Below are positions 35,360-44,355 of a stretch of DNA of 57,239 nt, piece by piece; position 1 is the stretch's first letter, and each line of letters opens with the position of its first letter. This DNA comes from Candidatus Binatia bacterium (GTDB lineage: Bacteria > Eisenbacteria > RBG-16-71-46 > SZUA-252): contig DASQJL010000114.1 in assembly GCA_035631035.1 (NCBI GenBank), positions 1-57,239 on the forward strand, read 5' to 3'. A program made the translations under genes and the position numbers. Under the pieces are notes generated by a model. The model saw nothing but the letters and a program-made list of their open reading frames with translations, was not told where the DNA came from and searched no databases.

Positions 35360-36111
35360 CGCCGGCTCTCCGCGGCGGCGGTCGCTCCGACCACGTCCAC
35401 GAACACGTCCTCGAGCGACCGGCTGGAGGAACGGCTCCGCACGGTCTCGAGCGGCCCGTCGGTCAGGAGACGCCCCTCCTCGATGATCCCGATCTCGTCG
35501 CAGATCCGCTCCGCCTCCGTCATGATGTGCGTCGAGAAGATCACCGTCCGCCCCTTCCCCTTGAGGTCCTGGATCAGGCGCAGCACGTTCCTCGCGCCGA
35601 TCACGTCGAGGCCCGCCGTGGGCTCGTCGAAGATCAGCACCTCGGGGTCGTGGAACACGACGCGCGCGATCGAGACCCGCTGCTTCATGCCGGTGGACAT
35701 GCGCCCGATGCGCACGTCGAGGAGATCGGAGAGCCCGAACGGCTCCGTCAGCTCGGTCATGCGGGAGGCGATCGCGCTCTTCGGCATGCCGGCAAGCGCG
35801 CCGAAGTACTGGAGCAGCTCCTTCCCGGTCAGGCGGTCGTAGAGCTTGGTGTCGCCGGAGAGATAGCCGATCCTGCGCCGCACCTCCGCGGGCTTCTGCA
35901 CGATGTCGTAGCCCGCCACGGTGGCGGTGCCGCTCGTCGGAACCAGGATCGTCGCGAGCATGCGCAGCGTGGTGGTCTTGCCGGCGCCGTTTCGTCCGAG
36001 GAGGCCGAAGACCTGTCCGGGGCGGGCCGTGAACGAAACGCCGCGCACGGCGGGGATGTCACCCTTCTTCCGATCGTGGAACGTTTTCGAGAGCTCGGTG
36101 ACCTGGATCAA
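35356..36111 (-). CDS. ABC transporter ATP-binding protein (NatA-like)
   Basis: 251 residues. Walker A is GRNGAGKTT, the signature is MSTGMKQRVSIA in place of LSGGQ, Walker B is VLIFDEPTAGLD, and the switch His is in FSTHIM. The order and length fit NatA/CcmA-type exporters. It pairs with the permease gene that overlaps its stop. It opens a probable six-gene minus-strand run down to arfB, with a promoter in the 196-base gap before trxA. Confidence 0.92.
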   Translation of the reverse strand: MIQVTELSKTFHDRKKGDIPAVRGVSFTARPGQVFGLLGRNGAGKTTTLRMLATILVPTSGTATVAGYDIVQKPAEVRRRIGYLSGDTKLYDRLTGKELLQYFGALAGMPKSAIASRMTELTEPFGLSDLLDVRIGRMSTGMKQRVSIARVVFHDPEVLIFDEPTAGLDVIGARNVLRLIQDLKGKGRTVIFSTHIMTEAERICDEIGIIEEGRLLTDGPLETVRSRSSSRSLEDVFVDVVGATAAAESRR

Positions 36112-36212
36112 GGATTCTCCCGGTGGCGTGGGGGACGGCCGCGGGCGCGGCCGGTGGCGGGCGAGTCTAGGGGAGCCGTCGCCGCGGTGTCAACGCGCGC
36201 CGGAATCCCGGC

Positions 36213-36241
36213 TTGAAGCTTGGCGTCTAAAGGGTTACGAT
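36213..36241 (+). promoter_or_regulatory. Candidate sigma70-type promoter of trxA
   Basis: TTGAAG (36213-36218) and TACGAT (36236-36241) are separated by 17 bases, a good vegetative promoter match. Transcription would start near 36249, leaving a leader of about 60 bases that ends in the AAGGAG ribosome-binding site at 36293-36298. Confidence 0.6.
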
Positions 36242-36307
36242 CGGGCACCGACGCGAAGGGTTCCCGTAACCACAACGTAATCAAGCACTTCGAAGGAGCC
36301 GGACTGA

Positions 36308-36637
36308 ATGGCCGACACCATCACGCAGGTTACCGACAGCACATTCGACGCCGAAGTGCTGAAATCCAACATCCCGGTCCTGGTCGATTTCTGGGCCGAA
36401 TGGTGCGGCCCCTGCCGCATGGTGGCTCCGGTCGTCGAGGAAGTCGCCCGGCAGTATCAGGGCAAGGTGAAGGTCGCGAAGGTGGACGTGGACCAGAATC
36501 AGCGCATCGCGGTCCAGTTCCAGATCCGCAGCATCCCCAGCCTCTACATCTTCAAGGACGGAAAAGTCGCGGGCGCGATCGTGGGCGCCGTGCCGAAGCA
36601 GCAGATCACGTCGGCGCTGGACAAGGTTCTCGTCTAG
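36308..36637 (+). CDS. trxA: Thioredoxin
   Basis: 109 residues, the normal length. The redox motif WCGPC is at about residues 32-36 in [11 protein letters not shown], with the cis-proline in [10 protein letters not shown]. It reduces protein disulfides in the cytoplasm with electrons from thioredoxin reductase. The ATG has an AAGGAG 9 bases upstream and its own promoter. It stands alone on the plus strand between two minus-strand blocks. Confidence 0.96.
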   Translation: MADTITQVTDSTFDAEVLKSNIPVLVDFWAEWCGPCRMVAPVVEEVARQYQGKVKVAKVDVDQNQRIAVQFQIRSIPSLYIFKDGKVAGAIVGAVPKQQITSALDKVLV

Positions 36638-36649
36638 GGGACCCGTCCG

Positions 36650-36678
36650 GGCCGCCGCGCCACGGAGGGCGCGCGGCC
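36650..36678. terminator. GC hairpin between convergent trxA and helicase-nuclease genes
   Basis: Arms GGCCG-C-CGCGCC and GGCGCG-CGGCC (11 bp with one bulged C) enclose a 6-base loop in the 51-base gap between two converging genes. No T-run follows, so it is a probable bidirectional terminator or stabiliser by position rather than a classical intrinsic one. Confidence 0.45.
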
Positions 36679-36688
36679 GCGCCGGCGT

Positions 36689-39640
36689 TCACACCGCCGA
36701 TTCCCTGCAGATCGGCCGGCACGCGCAGCGCCGGCACGCATACTCGCTCGGGCGCGCCTGGAATGCTCCCGCGCGGATCGAGCCCGAGACGGCGGCGATC
36801 TTCTCCCGCGTCTTCTCGATCCGCGCCTCCGTCATCGTCGCCGCGCCCGACGTTCCGGCCGTGACGAACCGAAGCTCCACGCGATCGGGCATCCGCCCGG
36901 TCATCTCCCGCCAGGCCAGGGCGTACACCGAAAGCTGGAGATCCTCTTTCGCGCGCTGATCGGCCCGCTCCTCGTCGTCCATCTCCGCCGTCTTGTAGTC
37001 CACGAGCACCGTTCCTTCCGCCCCCTCGTCCACCCGATCGATCCGCCCGGTCAGCAGGACGTCGCCGAGGCCGAGCCGGAACGGCCGCTCCACCGCGGCC
37101 GGCATCGGCCCCGCCTCGATCTCCCGCTCATGAAAGGCCCGCAACGCCAGGACTCCCTGCTGGAAGCGCGCCGCCTCGTGCTCGGGGGAGAGGTGCCCGG
37201 CGCTCCGCCACGAGGCGCGGAACATCTCGAGCGTCTCCTCCAGCGCGGGGGGCGCGCCCGCCATGCGGCGCGCGAGCGCGAACGCCGCGGCGCGATGGAC
37301 CGCCTGGCCGAAGTTCACGCGCGGATCGGGCGGCAGGATGGCGCCGACGCCGAGCACGTGGAGGAAGCGGTAGCGGAGCGGGCAGGCCGCGTAGTCGTCG
37401 AGCCGGCGGAAGGAGAGCGCAAGCGGCGCGCCGGCGGGCTCGGGCGGCGCTTCCGGCGCCGCCCCGCGCTCGCGGTGCTCCTCCAGCATCTCGACGGCGC
37501 GGCGGCGCGTCCGGGCCGGGACCGGCTTTCCCAGGTCGAACGCTTCCGAGAGGAAGAGGCTCCGCGTCCGCTCGGATTGCGTTCCATAGTCGCGGGCGTA
37601 GGTGGCGACCAGCTCTTCCCGCGCGCGGGTGAACGCGACGTAGCAGAGGCGCCGCTCCTCCTCGCGATGCTGCGCGGCGCGGCCGAGCTCGGCGCGCTCC
37701 GCGGCGCGCGATTCCTCCCCTTCGGCGGGCAGCTCCGGCGAGCGGCTCCGGTACTTCGTCGGAAACCGATCGGTCGCGGCCTGCACCAGGAACACGACCG
37801 GAAACTCCAGCCCCTTCGCCTTGTGGATGGTCAGCACCTGGACCACGTTCGAAGCCGCGTCCAGGTCGGCCACCGCGGGATCTTCGCCGTACTGCTGGAT
37901 CGCCTCGAGGTGGCGGAGGAAGAGCGCGACGCGATCGGCCAGCGCGACCTTCTCGAAGGACCGGATGATGTGGAAGAACTTCACCAGATTGCGGGCCCTC
38001 CCCTCGTCCTCGTACGAGGGGGACGCCATGAGGTCCCGCAAAATCCCCCTCCGTTCGAGATAGCGGTAGAGCACCTCGCCGGTGCGGCGCCCCTTCGCGT
38101 ACGACTCCAGGTCGTCCAGGTCGCGGAGGAGCTCGTCGATCCGGGCGACTCCGGCCTCGGACAGATCGGCCACGCCGCCGCGCGTCGCGCTCCGGAAGAG
38201 TCCGCGCAGGGTTCCGGGCGTGTCCCGGAGCCGGTGCATCAGCCGCCCCAGGTCCTCGTCGGGCACGCCGTATCCCTCCGACGCGAGGAGATAGAGGTGC
38301 TCGGGGCGCGAGTCCTGGTAGAGGGACTGGAGGAGCGCCACGAGCTGCTTCACCTCGGGGCGCTGGAAGAGGCCGCGGCTGCCGGAGAACCAGTAGCTGA
38401 TCCCGCGCTCGTCCAGAGCGCGCAGGAACGGCTCGGCGTGCTCGTTCGTGCGGACGAGGATGGCGTAGTCGCGCCAGCTTCGCCGCCCGTCGGCCACGCC
38501 GCGCTCGATGGCGTCGGCCACCCACCGCGCCTCCTCCGACTCGGTCGCGAACTCGCGGCACTGCGGTGCCATGCCGCGGCTGTGCGCGGTCAGCTCCTTC
38601 GCGATGCCGTAGCGCACCTCCAGCCGCTCCCGGTTCATGAGGATCAGCCGGCGGGCGACCGTCAGGATCTCGCTCGTGCTCCGGTAGTTGTTCCGGAGCA
38701 CGATCTCGCGCGTGTCGGGATAATGCTGGCGGAACTCGAGGATGTTCTTCAGATGGGCGCCGCGGAAGCGGTAGATGCTCTGATCGTCGTCCCCCACGAC
38801 CACGAGATTTCGGTGCCGCTCGACCAGCCGGCGCACGATCTTGAACTGCACCGGGTTCGTGTCCTGGAACTCGTCGACGAGCACGTACCGGAAGCGCTCC
38901 TGGAACCGCCGCAGCACCGCCGGGCTCTCCTCGAAGAGCCGGTGCGTCAGCGCGAGGAGGTCTCCGAAGTCGAGGAAGCCGGCTTCCCAGAGCATCCGGT
39001 TGTAGGCGTCGTACGCGAGCGCCAGCTCGAGGTCCCGCTCGGCCTGGTCGCGCACGGCGGGGTCGGGGTCGCCGAGCCGCGCCTCGGCGCGGACGCGAAG
39101 CTCCTCGGCGCTCCAGGGCTCGTCCTTGGCGCGGCTGAAGTAGTCGGCGAGCGCGTGGAGGTAGCGCGTGGGGTCGGAGAGCGGCGCGTAGCGGCGAAGC
39201 GGAAGCTTCTCGATCCGCTCCGCCAGGAACAGCGCCTGCGCGGTCTTGTCGAGCACCGTCGAGCCGGGCGCGATGCCGATCTCCAGGCCGTGCCCCGCGA
39301 GCACCTCCTCCCCGAACGCGTGGAAGGTGGCCACGCGCACGTCCGAATAGCCGTAGGGGACCAGCAGGTCCACCCGTTCCTGCATCTCGGCCGCCGCCTT
39401 GTCGTTGAACGTCAGGGCCAGGATCTCGGAGGGGCGCGCGCGGCCGGTGGTAACGAGGTGGGCGATCCGGCGCGCGATGACGGTGGTCTTGCCGGTGCCC
39501 GCCCCGGCCACGACGAGGAGCGGGCCGTCGCAGTGCTCGACGGCGGCGCGCTGATCGTCGTCCAGCGCGACCGGCGCTTCGCCGGGCGCGGGGCCGTCTT
39601 CCGGCGGAGCGGCCGGGGTCGGAATTGGAGTCGGGGTCAT
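36689..39640 (-). CDS. UvrD/Rep-type helicase fused to a Fe-S RecB-like nuclease
   Basis: 983 residues. The SF1A helicase core has Walker A GAGTGKT (46-52), Walker B LVDEFQDTNPVQ, motif III GDDDQSIYRFRGA, motif V-like LTIHKAKGLEFPVVF and motif VI YVAFTRAREEL. The C-terminal quarter is a PD-(D/E)XK nuclease with GRIDRVD, VDYKT and QLSVYALA. Four Cys (one in AACPLRYR and three in ACRRCACRPIC at the end) have the spacing of the AddB/Cas4 iron-sulfur fold. It likely processes DNA breaks as an AddA- or AdnAB-like enzyme. No addB-like partner gene is seen beside it. Confidence 0.9.
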   Translation of the reverse strand: MTPTPIPTPAAPPEDGPAPGEAPVALDDDQRAAVEHCDGPLLVVAGAGTGKTTVIARRIAHLVTTGRARPSEILALTFNDKAAAEMQERVDLLVPYGYSDVRVATFHAFGEEVLAGHGLEIGIAPGSTVLDKTAQALFLAERIEKLPLRRYAPLSDPTRYLHALADYFSRAKDEPWSAEELRVRAEARLGDPDPAVRDQAERDLELALAYDAYNRMLWEAGFLDFGDLLALTHRLFEESPAVLRRFQERFRYVLVDEFQDTNPVQFKIVRRLVERHRNLVVVGDDDQSIYRFRGAHLKNILEFRQHYPDTREIVLRNNYRSTSEILTVARRLILMNRERLEVRYGIAKELTAHSRGMAPQCREFATESEEARWVADAIERGVADGRRSWRDYAILVRTNEHAEPFLRALDERGISYWFSGSRGLFQRPEVKQLVALLQSLYQDSRPEHLYLLASEGYGVPDEDLGRLMHRLRDTPGTLRGLFRSATRGGVADLSEAGVARIDELLRDLDDLESYAKGRRTGEVLYRYLERRGILRDLMASPSYEDEGRARNLVKFFHIIRSFEKVALADRVALFLRHLEAIQQYGEDPAVADLDAASNVVQVLTIHKAKGLEFPVVFLVQAATDRFPTKYRSRSPELPAEGEESRAAERAELGRAAQHREEERRLCYVAFTRAREELVATYARDYGTQSERTRSLFLSEAFDLGKPVPARTRRRAVEMLEEHRERGAAPEAPPEPAGAPLALSFRRLDDYAACPLRYRFLHVLGVGAILPPDPRVNFGQAVHRAAAFALARRMAGAPPALEETLEMFRASWRSAGHLSPEHEAARFQQGVLALRAFHEREIEAGPMPAAVERPFRLGLGDVLLTGRIDRVDEGAEGTVLVDYKTAEMDDEERADQRAKEDLQLSVYALAWREMTGRMPDRVELRFVTAGTSGAATMTEARIEKTREKIAAVSGSIRAGAFQARPSEYACRRCACRPICRESAV

Positions 39641-39773
39641 GGAGATCGGGGTGCCTCGAACGGGAGCGCGTGAACCCCGATTCTATCGCGGGAAGCGCCC
39701 GGACGCGAGGCGGACGAGCGGCTCGAAATCCGGAGCTTGGGGGCCCGGGGGCATGGGCGTACAATCCGCCCCC

Positions 39774-40718
39774 ATGGCCACGGACGCTCCGGCCTCCGCG
39801 CCGTCTCTCCCGCCGATGGGAGCCTATCTGCGCTCCCTCTTCGCCCTGGGGCGCCGCTCGATTCCGCCCGCCCTTCCGGCCCTGGTCTTTCTCTGGTTCT
39901 ACCATTTCGGCACGGCGCTCTACCTGGAGCTGGCCGGCGGGGGAACCTCGCCGCTCGGCTATCGCGACAACGACGCCCTGATGATCCACGCGCTGATGAA
40001 GGTCTCGGCCTACCTGCCGCTGCTCGCCCTGGTCTATACGCCCTTCCTTCCCCTTCAAGACGCGCTCCTCCACGGCGAGCGGCGCAGCTTCGTCAGCGCG
40101 ATCCGGCACGTCCTGGAGCGGATGGTGCCTTTCGTGCTTTCGGTCATCCTCCAGATCCTGGTCGTCGCGGGGCCGATCGTCCTGATCGCGGGCATCCTCG
40201 TGGCGGCGATCGCGCCCTTCCCCGACCTGCCCAAGGAGATCGTCGCCGTGATCGCGGTGGCCGCGGTCATCCCGCTCCTGATCTGGCTCATGCTCTCCGG
40301 ATTCTTCCTGATCTTCGCGATCCCCGGCGTGGTGCTGTCCGGTCTCGGCGCCACACGCTCCGTCTCCGCGAGCGCGCGGCTCGTGGGCTCGCATTTCGGC
40401 GGGCTGCTCGTCCGCCTCATCGTGTTCTTCGTGATCCTCTTCCTGATCGTGCTCGTCGCCACCATCCCCGCGATGCTCCTCGGGACCATCGCCGCGTGGG
40501 CGACGCACGCGGACCGGGTGTTCCGCATCCTGAGCATCCTGTGGACCAGCCTGGTGAGCGCGCTCACCTTCCCGTTCTGGGTGGCCGCGGTCCTCGTGCT
40601 CTACCGCGCGCTCGTCCCCGCGGGAGCCGTCGAAGGGGTGCCGGAGGCGGTGATCGACGCCGCGCCGGGTCCGCTCCGCCCCCAGGGCGAGCACCCCACC
40701 CCCTTCTCCTTCGAATAG
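39774..40718 (+). CDS. Polytopic inner-membrane protein of unknown function
   Basis: 314 residues from the ATG at 39774; an ATG at 39753 is an alternative. Five to six hydrophobic helices are clear (for example FVLSVILQILVVAGPIVLIAGILVAAIA and LIVFFVILFLIVLVATIPAMLLG). The layout with a conserved SVSASARLV segment in the middle recalls DUF4013/glycerophosphoryl-diester-phosphodiesterase-like membrane domains, but I cannot assign it firmly. A TACAAT element at about 39760 could be a -10 box very near the start. It ends 4 bases before the deacetylase-family gene, so they are likely co-transcribed. Confidence 0.75.
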   Translation: MATDAPASAPSLPPMGAYLRSLFALGRRSIPPALPALVFLWFYHFGTALYLELAGGGTSPLGYRDNDALMIHALMKVSAYLPLLALVYTPFLPLQDALLHGERRSFVSAIRHVLERMVPFVLSVILQILVVAGPIVLIAGILVAAIAPFPDLPKEIVAVIAVAAVIPLLIWLMLSGFFLIFAIPGVVLSGLGATRSVSASARLVGSHFGGLLVRLIVFFVILFLIVLVATIPAMLLGTIAAWATHADRVFRILSILWTSLVSALTFPFWVAAVLVLYRALVPAGAVEGVPEAVIDAAPGPLRPQGEHPTPFSFE

Positions 40719-40722
40719 CCCG

Positions 40723-41667
40723 GTGACCCGAAGCCGCGGCGCCGAGGGCCCCGCCATCGTCTACACCGGCCGCTACTACGCCGACATCGGCGTCCACGTC
40801 TTCCCGATGCGCAAATTCGAGCTGATCCGGGACGAGCTGGTGCGGCGGGGCGTGGTGCGGGAGGAGGAGATCCTCGAGCCCGAGCCGGCCACCCTGGAAC
40901 AGGTGCAGCGGGTCCACGACCGCGAGTACATCGACAAGCTGCTGCACGGCCGCCTCTCGGTCCTGGAGGAGGCGATCCTCGAGCTTCCCTACTCCGAAGC
41001 GCTCGTCGAGGCGTCGTTTCTCTGCGCGGGCGGGAGCATTCTCGCCGCCCGCGAGGCGCTGGCGCGCGGCGCCGCGGCCAACCTGGGCGGCGGCTTCCAC
41101 CACGCCTTTCCCGACCATGGCGAGGGCTTCTGCGTCTTCCACGACGTGGCGATCGCGATCCGCGAGCTGCAGGCGAAGCGGTTGATCCGCCGCGCCGCGG
41201 TGATCGACGTGGACGTGCACCAGGGGAACGGCACCGCGGCGATCTTCCGCGACGACCCCTCCGTGTTCACCTTCTCGGTGCACGAAGAGGAGAACTACCC
41301 CGCGATCAAGCCGCCCAGCGATCAGGACGTGGGCCTGGAGACCGGCGCGGGCGGGGCGAGCTATCTCGCCGTGCTCGAGCACTGGGTGCCGCGTATCCTG
41401 GAACGGCACCGCCCCGACCTGGTCGCCTACGTCGGAGGCGCCGACCCCTTCGAGAACGACCAGCTCGGCCGCCTGCGCCTCACGCGCGAGGACCTGCGCG
41501 CCCGGGACCGCTACGTGTTCGGCGCGTGCGCCGCCCGCGGGATCCCGGTCGCGGTCTTCCTGGCCGGAGGCTACGCGCGCGACCTGAACGACACGGTCGG
41601 GATCCAGGCCGACATGGTGGACGAAGCGATCCGAACCGCCGGCTCGTCCCGGCCCGAACCCGCCTAG
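40723..41667 (+). CDS. Histone-deacetylase-family (AcuC-like) hydrolase
   Basis: 314 residues from a GTG at 40723. The arginase/deacetylase fold shows the His pair at 126-127 in GGGFHHAF. The zinc site has Asp164 and His166 in IDVDVHQGNGT with charge-relay Asp162, and the third ligand is in GGADPFENDQLG. GGYARDL is in place of the usual GGY loop. The compact size matches bacterial class IV-like members. It probably deacetylates proteins or small amides in the cytoplasm. No acetoin genes are near. Confidence 0.9.
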   Translation: MTRSRGAEGPAIVYTGRYYADIGVHVFPMRKFELIRDELVRRGVVREEEILEPEPATLEQVQRVHDREYIDKLLHGRLSVLEEAILELPYSEALVEASFLCAGGSILAAREALARGAAANLGGGFHHAFPDHGEGFCVFHDVAIAIRELQAKRLIRRAAVIDVDVHQGNGTAAIFRDDPSVFTFSVHEEENYPAIKPPSDQDVGLETGAGGASYLAVLEHWVPRILERHRPDLVAYVGGADPFENDQLGRLRLTREDLRARDRYVFGACAARGIPVAVFLAGGYARDLNDTVGIQADMVDEAIRTAGSSRPEPA

Positions 41668-41681
41668 AGGAGGACGACACG

Positions 41682-42176
41682 ATGCGCCATGCCCTGATCC
41701 TCGCGATCCTGATCGCGGTCGTGCCCGCGTGCGGCACGCAGCAGTCGCTCGACACCACCGTCCAGGCCGCCACGGTGCGCGCCACGATCGACTCGCTGTG
41801 GTCCCAGTACGCGGTCGCCGCCAACCAGAGGGACAGCCTCACGTTCGGCACCCTGTTCCACGACGACGCGGTGCTGGTCTTCTCGGGGGCGCCGACCATC
41901 TCGGGAAGGGCGGCCGTCGAGGAATTCCTCCTCGCCCTCTATACGCCCGTGTCGGTGACACGGCTGCGCGTGGTCCCCGACGACCTTCGCGTGCACGGCC
42001 CCCTTGCGGTCGAGACCGGAACGTTCGAGGAGGACTACCTCGAGGCGGGCGCGTCCAGGACCGAGGCGGGGCGATTCACGCTGATCGCGGAGCAGGCGCC
42101 CGGGAAGCGATGGCTGATCCGGCGTCTCGTGATGCTCGCCGACTCGGTGCGGGCGGGAGCGGCGGGCGGCGCTTGA
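41682..42176 (+). CDS. Lipoprotein with SnoaL/DUF4440-like (NTF2-fold) domain
   Basis: 164 residues from the ATG at 41682 after a strong AGGAGG. A lipoprotein signal peptide ends at the lipobox VPAC (Cys17). The remainder has the NTF2-like pattern: helix VRATIDSLWSQYAVAANQRD, LTFGTLFHDDAVLVFSG, GRAAVEEFL, and a C-terminal beta sheet with a KRWLIRRLV strand. Members are often small ligand-binding proteins or isomerases; no function is claimed. It sits in the periplasm by prediction. Its stop overlaps the recQ start. Confidence 0.8.
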   Translation: MRHALILAILIAVVPACGTQQSLDTTVQAATVRATIDSLWSQYAVAANQRDSLTFGTLFHDDAVLVFSGAPTISGRAAVEEFLLALYTPVSVTRLRVVPDDLRVHGPLAVETGTFEEDYLEAGASRTEAGRFTLIAEQAPGKRWLIRRLVMLADSVRAGAAGGA

Positions 42177-44101
42177 GCGCGACGCGCGCGGCCTCCGCTC
42201 CTCCGGCGTTCGAGGAGGCCCTCCGGACCTTCGGGTTCCCTTCGTTCCGCCCGGGCCAGCTCGAAGCCCTCGAGACGCTCCACCGCCGGCGCCGGCTGCT
42301 CCTCGTCGCCCCCACCGGAGGTGGAAAGAGCCTCATCTACCAGCTGCCGGCGACGATGCTTCCCGGCACATCGCTCGTGATCTCGCCGTTGATCTCGCTC
42401 ATGCACGATCAGGTCGACGCGCTCGAGGCGAAGGGAATCCGCGCGACCTATCTCGCCTCGACGCTGGATGACGGCGAGGCGATGGAGCGGCTCTGGCAGA
42501 TCCGCGGCGGCGAGTACCGGATCGTCTACGTCGCGCCGGAACGGCTTCGCTTCCCCGGCTTTCGCGATCTCGTGCGCGCCATGGGCTGCCCCCTGATCGC
42601 GATCGACGAGGCGCACTGCATCAGCCAGTGGGGGCACGATTTTCGCCCCGACTACCTCCAGATCCGCGGCTTCCTGGAGCTCCATCCCGAAGCGCTCGTG
42701 CTCGCCTGCACCGCCACGGCCACGCCGGTCGTGCGCGATGACATCCTCCGCCAGCTCGGGTTTCCGGCGGACACGCCGCAGATCGTGCGCGGGTTCGCGC
42801 GTCCCAACCTGGCCCTTCGGGCGCGGAGCGTCGCCAGCGCGGCCGAGGCGGCGCGGGCGGTGGACGACACGCTCCGCGAGGCTCTGGGGGGTGCGGCGGC
42901 GCCGCGCGGCGGGGCGATCGTCTACTGCCTCTCGCGCAAGGACGCCGAAGAGGAGGCAAAGCGGCTCCGCGAGGAGGGGTGGAGGGCGGGCTGGTACCAC
43001 GCGGGCCTCTCGGGCGACCACCGCAGCCAGGTGCAGCGCCGCTTCATGCGCGGCGAGCTCGCGGTCGTCGCGGCCACGAACGCCTTCGGCATGGGAATCG
43101 ACCGGGCGGACGTGCGCGCCGTGATCCATCGCTCGCCGCCCGATTCGATCGAGTCCTACTACCAGGAGGTCGGCCGCGCCGGCCGCGACGGCGAGGACGC
43201 CTCGGGGCTCCTCCTGCTCCGCGCGCAGGATATCCCGCGGCGCCGCCATCTCCTCGAGCGGAGCGCGTCGGAGTCGGCGGCGGGGGAGGCGATGTTCGAG
43301 CACAAGTGGTCGATGTTCCTGGACCTGATCCGCTGGGCCGAGGGGGGCTCCTGCCGCCACGACGCCATCCTCCGCTACTTCGGCGACGAGGCGGAGACGC
43401 TGCACGGCTGCGGCCGCTGCGACGTCTGCGCCGAGATCGCCCAGGGCGGCGCGGTCGGGGGAAGCGCCGAGGAGAGCGGGAGGATCGTGATGGCGGTGCT
43501 TGGGGCGGTGGCGCTGGTGCACGAGCGGCTGGGCCCCAAGGCGACGGCCAAGTTCCTGCGCGGCGAGGACGACGAGCGGCTGATCCGCGCCGGCCTCGTG
43601 GGCCGGCCGGGCTGGGGCGCGCTCGCCGGCGAGACCGAGGCCTGGCTGGGACAGGTGATCCAGCGCTGCGTCGCCGCCGGATGGGTGGACTTCACGCCGG
43701 GCGAGTACTCGCTTCTGGTGCTCACGCCGTCGGGGCGCGCGGTGCTCGACGGAAGACGGCCCGGGTCGCTGATCCTGCCGCCCCGGGGGACCGGGGCCGC
43801 AAAGCCCCGTTCGCGCTCCCGCCGACGGGATGCGGCGCCGCCAGCGGGCGGCGAGACCGACTTCGACGAATCGCTTTTCGAATCGCTGCGCGAGTGGCGG
43901 CGCGCCGAGTCGCTCGCGGGCGGGGTGCCCGCGTTCGTCGTCGCCACCGACCGCGCCCTGCGCGACATCGCCGCGGCGCGCCCCCGGACGGCCGAGGAGC
44001 TCCTCGCCTGCCACGGGATCGGCCCGCAGAAGGCCGTGAAGTACGGAGACTCGATTCTGGAGGTGGTGGCGCGGTCGGGTCAGCCCCGGCGCCGCGTGTA
44101 G
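42173..44101 (+). CDS. recQ: ATP-dependent DNA helicase RecQ
   Basis: 642 residues from a TTG at 42173 that overlaps the lipoprotein stop (TTGA). The SF2 helicase has Walker A APTGGGKS (Lys52), DEAH in AIDEAHCISQWGHDF, and motif VI QEVGRAGRDG. The RecQ zinc domain has Cys residues in GSCRHD and HGCGRCDVC. A winged-helix RQC region follows, and a C-terminal HRDC domain ends the protein (about 555-630). It unwinds DNA 3' to 5' in repair and fork processing. The 3' end overlaps the convergent small gene by 22 bases. Confidence 0.93.
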   Translation: MSATRAASAPPAFEEALRTFGFPSFRPGQLEALETLHRRRRLLLVAPTGGGKSLIYQLPATMLPGTSLVISPLISLMHDQVDALEAKGIRATYLASTLDDGEAMERLWQIRGGEYRIVYVAPERLRFPGFRDLVRAMGCPLIAIDEAHCISQWGHDFRPDYLQIRGFLELHPEALVLACTATATPVVRDDILRQLGFPADTPQIVRGFARPNLALRARSVASAAEAARAVDDTLREALGGAAAPRGGAIVYCLSRKDAEEEAKRLREEGWRAGWYHAGLSGDHRSQVQRRFMRGELAVVAATNAFGMGIDRADVRAVIHRSPPDSIESYYQEVGRAGRDGEDASGLLLLRAQDIPRRRHLLERSASESAAGEAMFEHKWSMFLDLIRWAEGGSCRHDAILRYFGDEAETLHGCGRCDVCAEIAQGGAVGGSAEESGRIVMAVLGAVALVHERLGPKATAKFLRGEDDERLIRAGLVGRPGWGALAGETEAWLGQVIQRCVAAGWVDFTPGEYSLLVLTPSGRAVLDGRRPGSLILPPRGTGAAKPRSRSRRRDAAPPAGGETDFDESLFESLREWRRAESLAGGVPAFVVATDRALRDIAAARPRTAEELLACHGIGPQKAVKYGDSILEVVARSGQPRRRV

Positions 44102-44355
44102 ATCGCGCGGAACCCGAGCGCGACCGCCGCGCGGCAGTCGTGGCACCCTTCCGGCAACAGCTCGGGCCGGAGCGGATCGGCGCAGGCCTCGTAGCCGAGC
44201 GTTTCGTAGAGCCGCACGAACGATTCCGCGCGAAGCCCCTCGACGACGAAGCGCAGGGCCCACCCCTGCGCGATCCGCTCGGGGTCGGGCTCGGCGGAGA
44301 CCTTCGAGAGCGGACCGACCCGCTCGCCGCGCCCGAATCCGGTATCGGCGATCAT
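44080..44355 (-). CDS. Small conserved CxxC protein coupled to the benzoyl-CoA reductase genes
   Basis: 91 residues, start overlapping the stop of the upstream reductase activase gene (ATGA at 44352-44355). The central block GWALRFVVEGLRAESFVRLYETLGYE and the C-terminal IYTRR resemble small uncharacterised proteins in other bacteria. Cys71 and Cys74 form a CxxC; Cys58 is a third. There is no signal peptide. Two or three Cys are too few for a normal ferredoxin, but binding of a metal or a redox role is possible. The overlap suggests production together with the reductase. Function unknown. Confidence 0.7.
   Translation of the reverse strand: MIADTGFGRGERVGPLSKVSAEPDPERIAQGWALRFVVEGLRAESFVRLYETLGYEACADPLRPELLPEGCHDCRAAVALGFRAIYTRRRG

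Noticed and set aside
31766-35842. Open frame of 1358 codons on the plus strand
   Set aside because: It lies antisense to hflX, both M24 genes and the ABC genes, has Arg/His/Gly-rich low-complexity composition and no recognisable domain. It is a GC-driven shadow frame.
37128-40757. Open frame of 1209 codons on the minus strand
   Set aside because: Different frame over the helicase-nuclease and membrane protein genes; repetitive Arg/Ala/Pro sequence with no family features.
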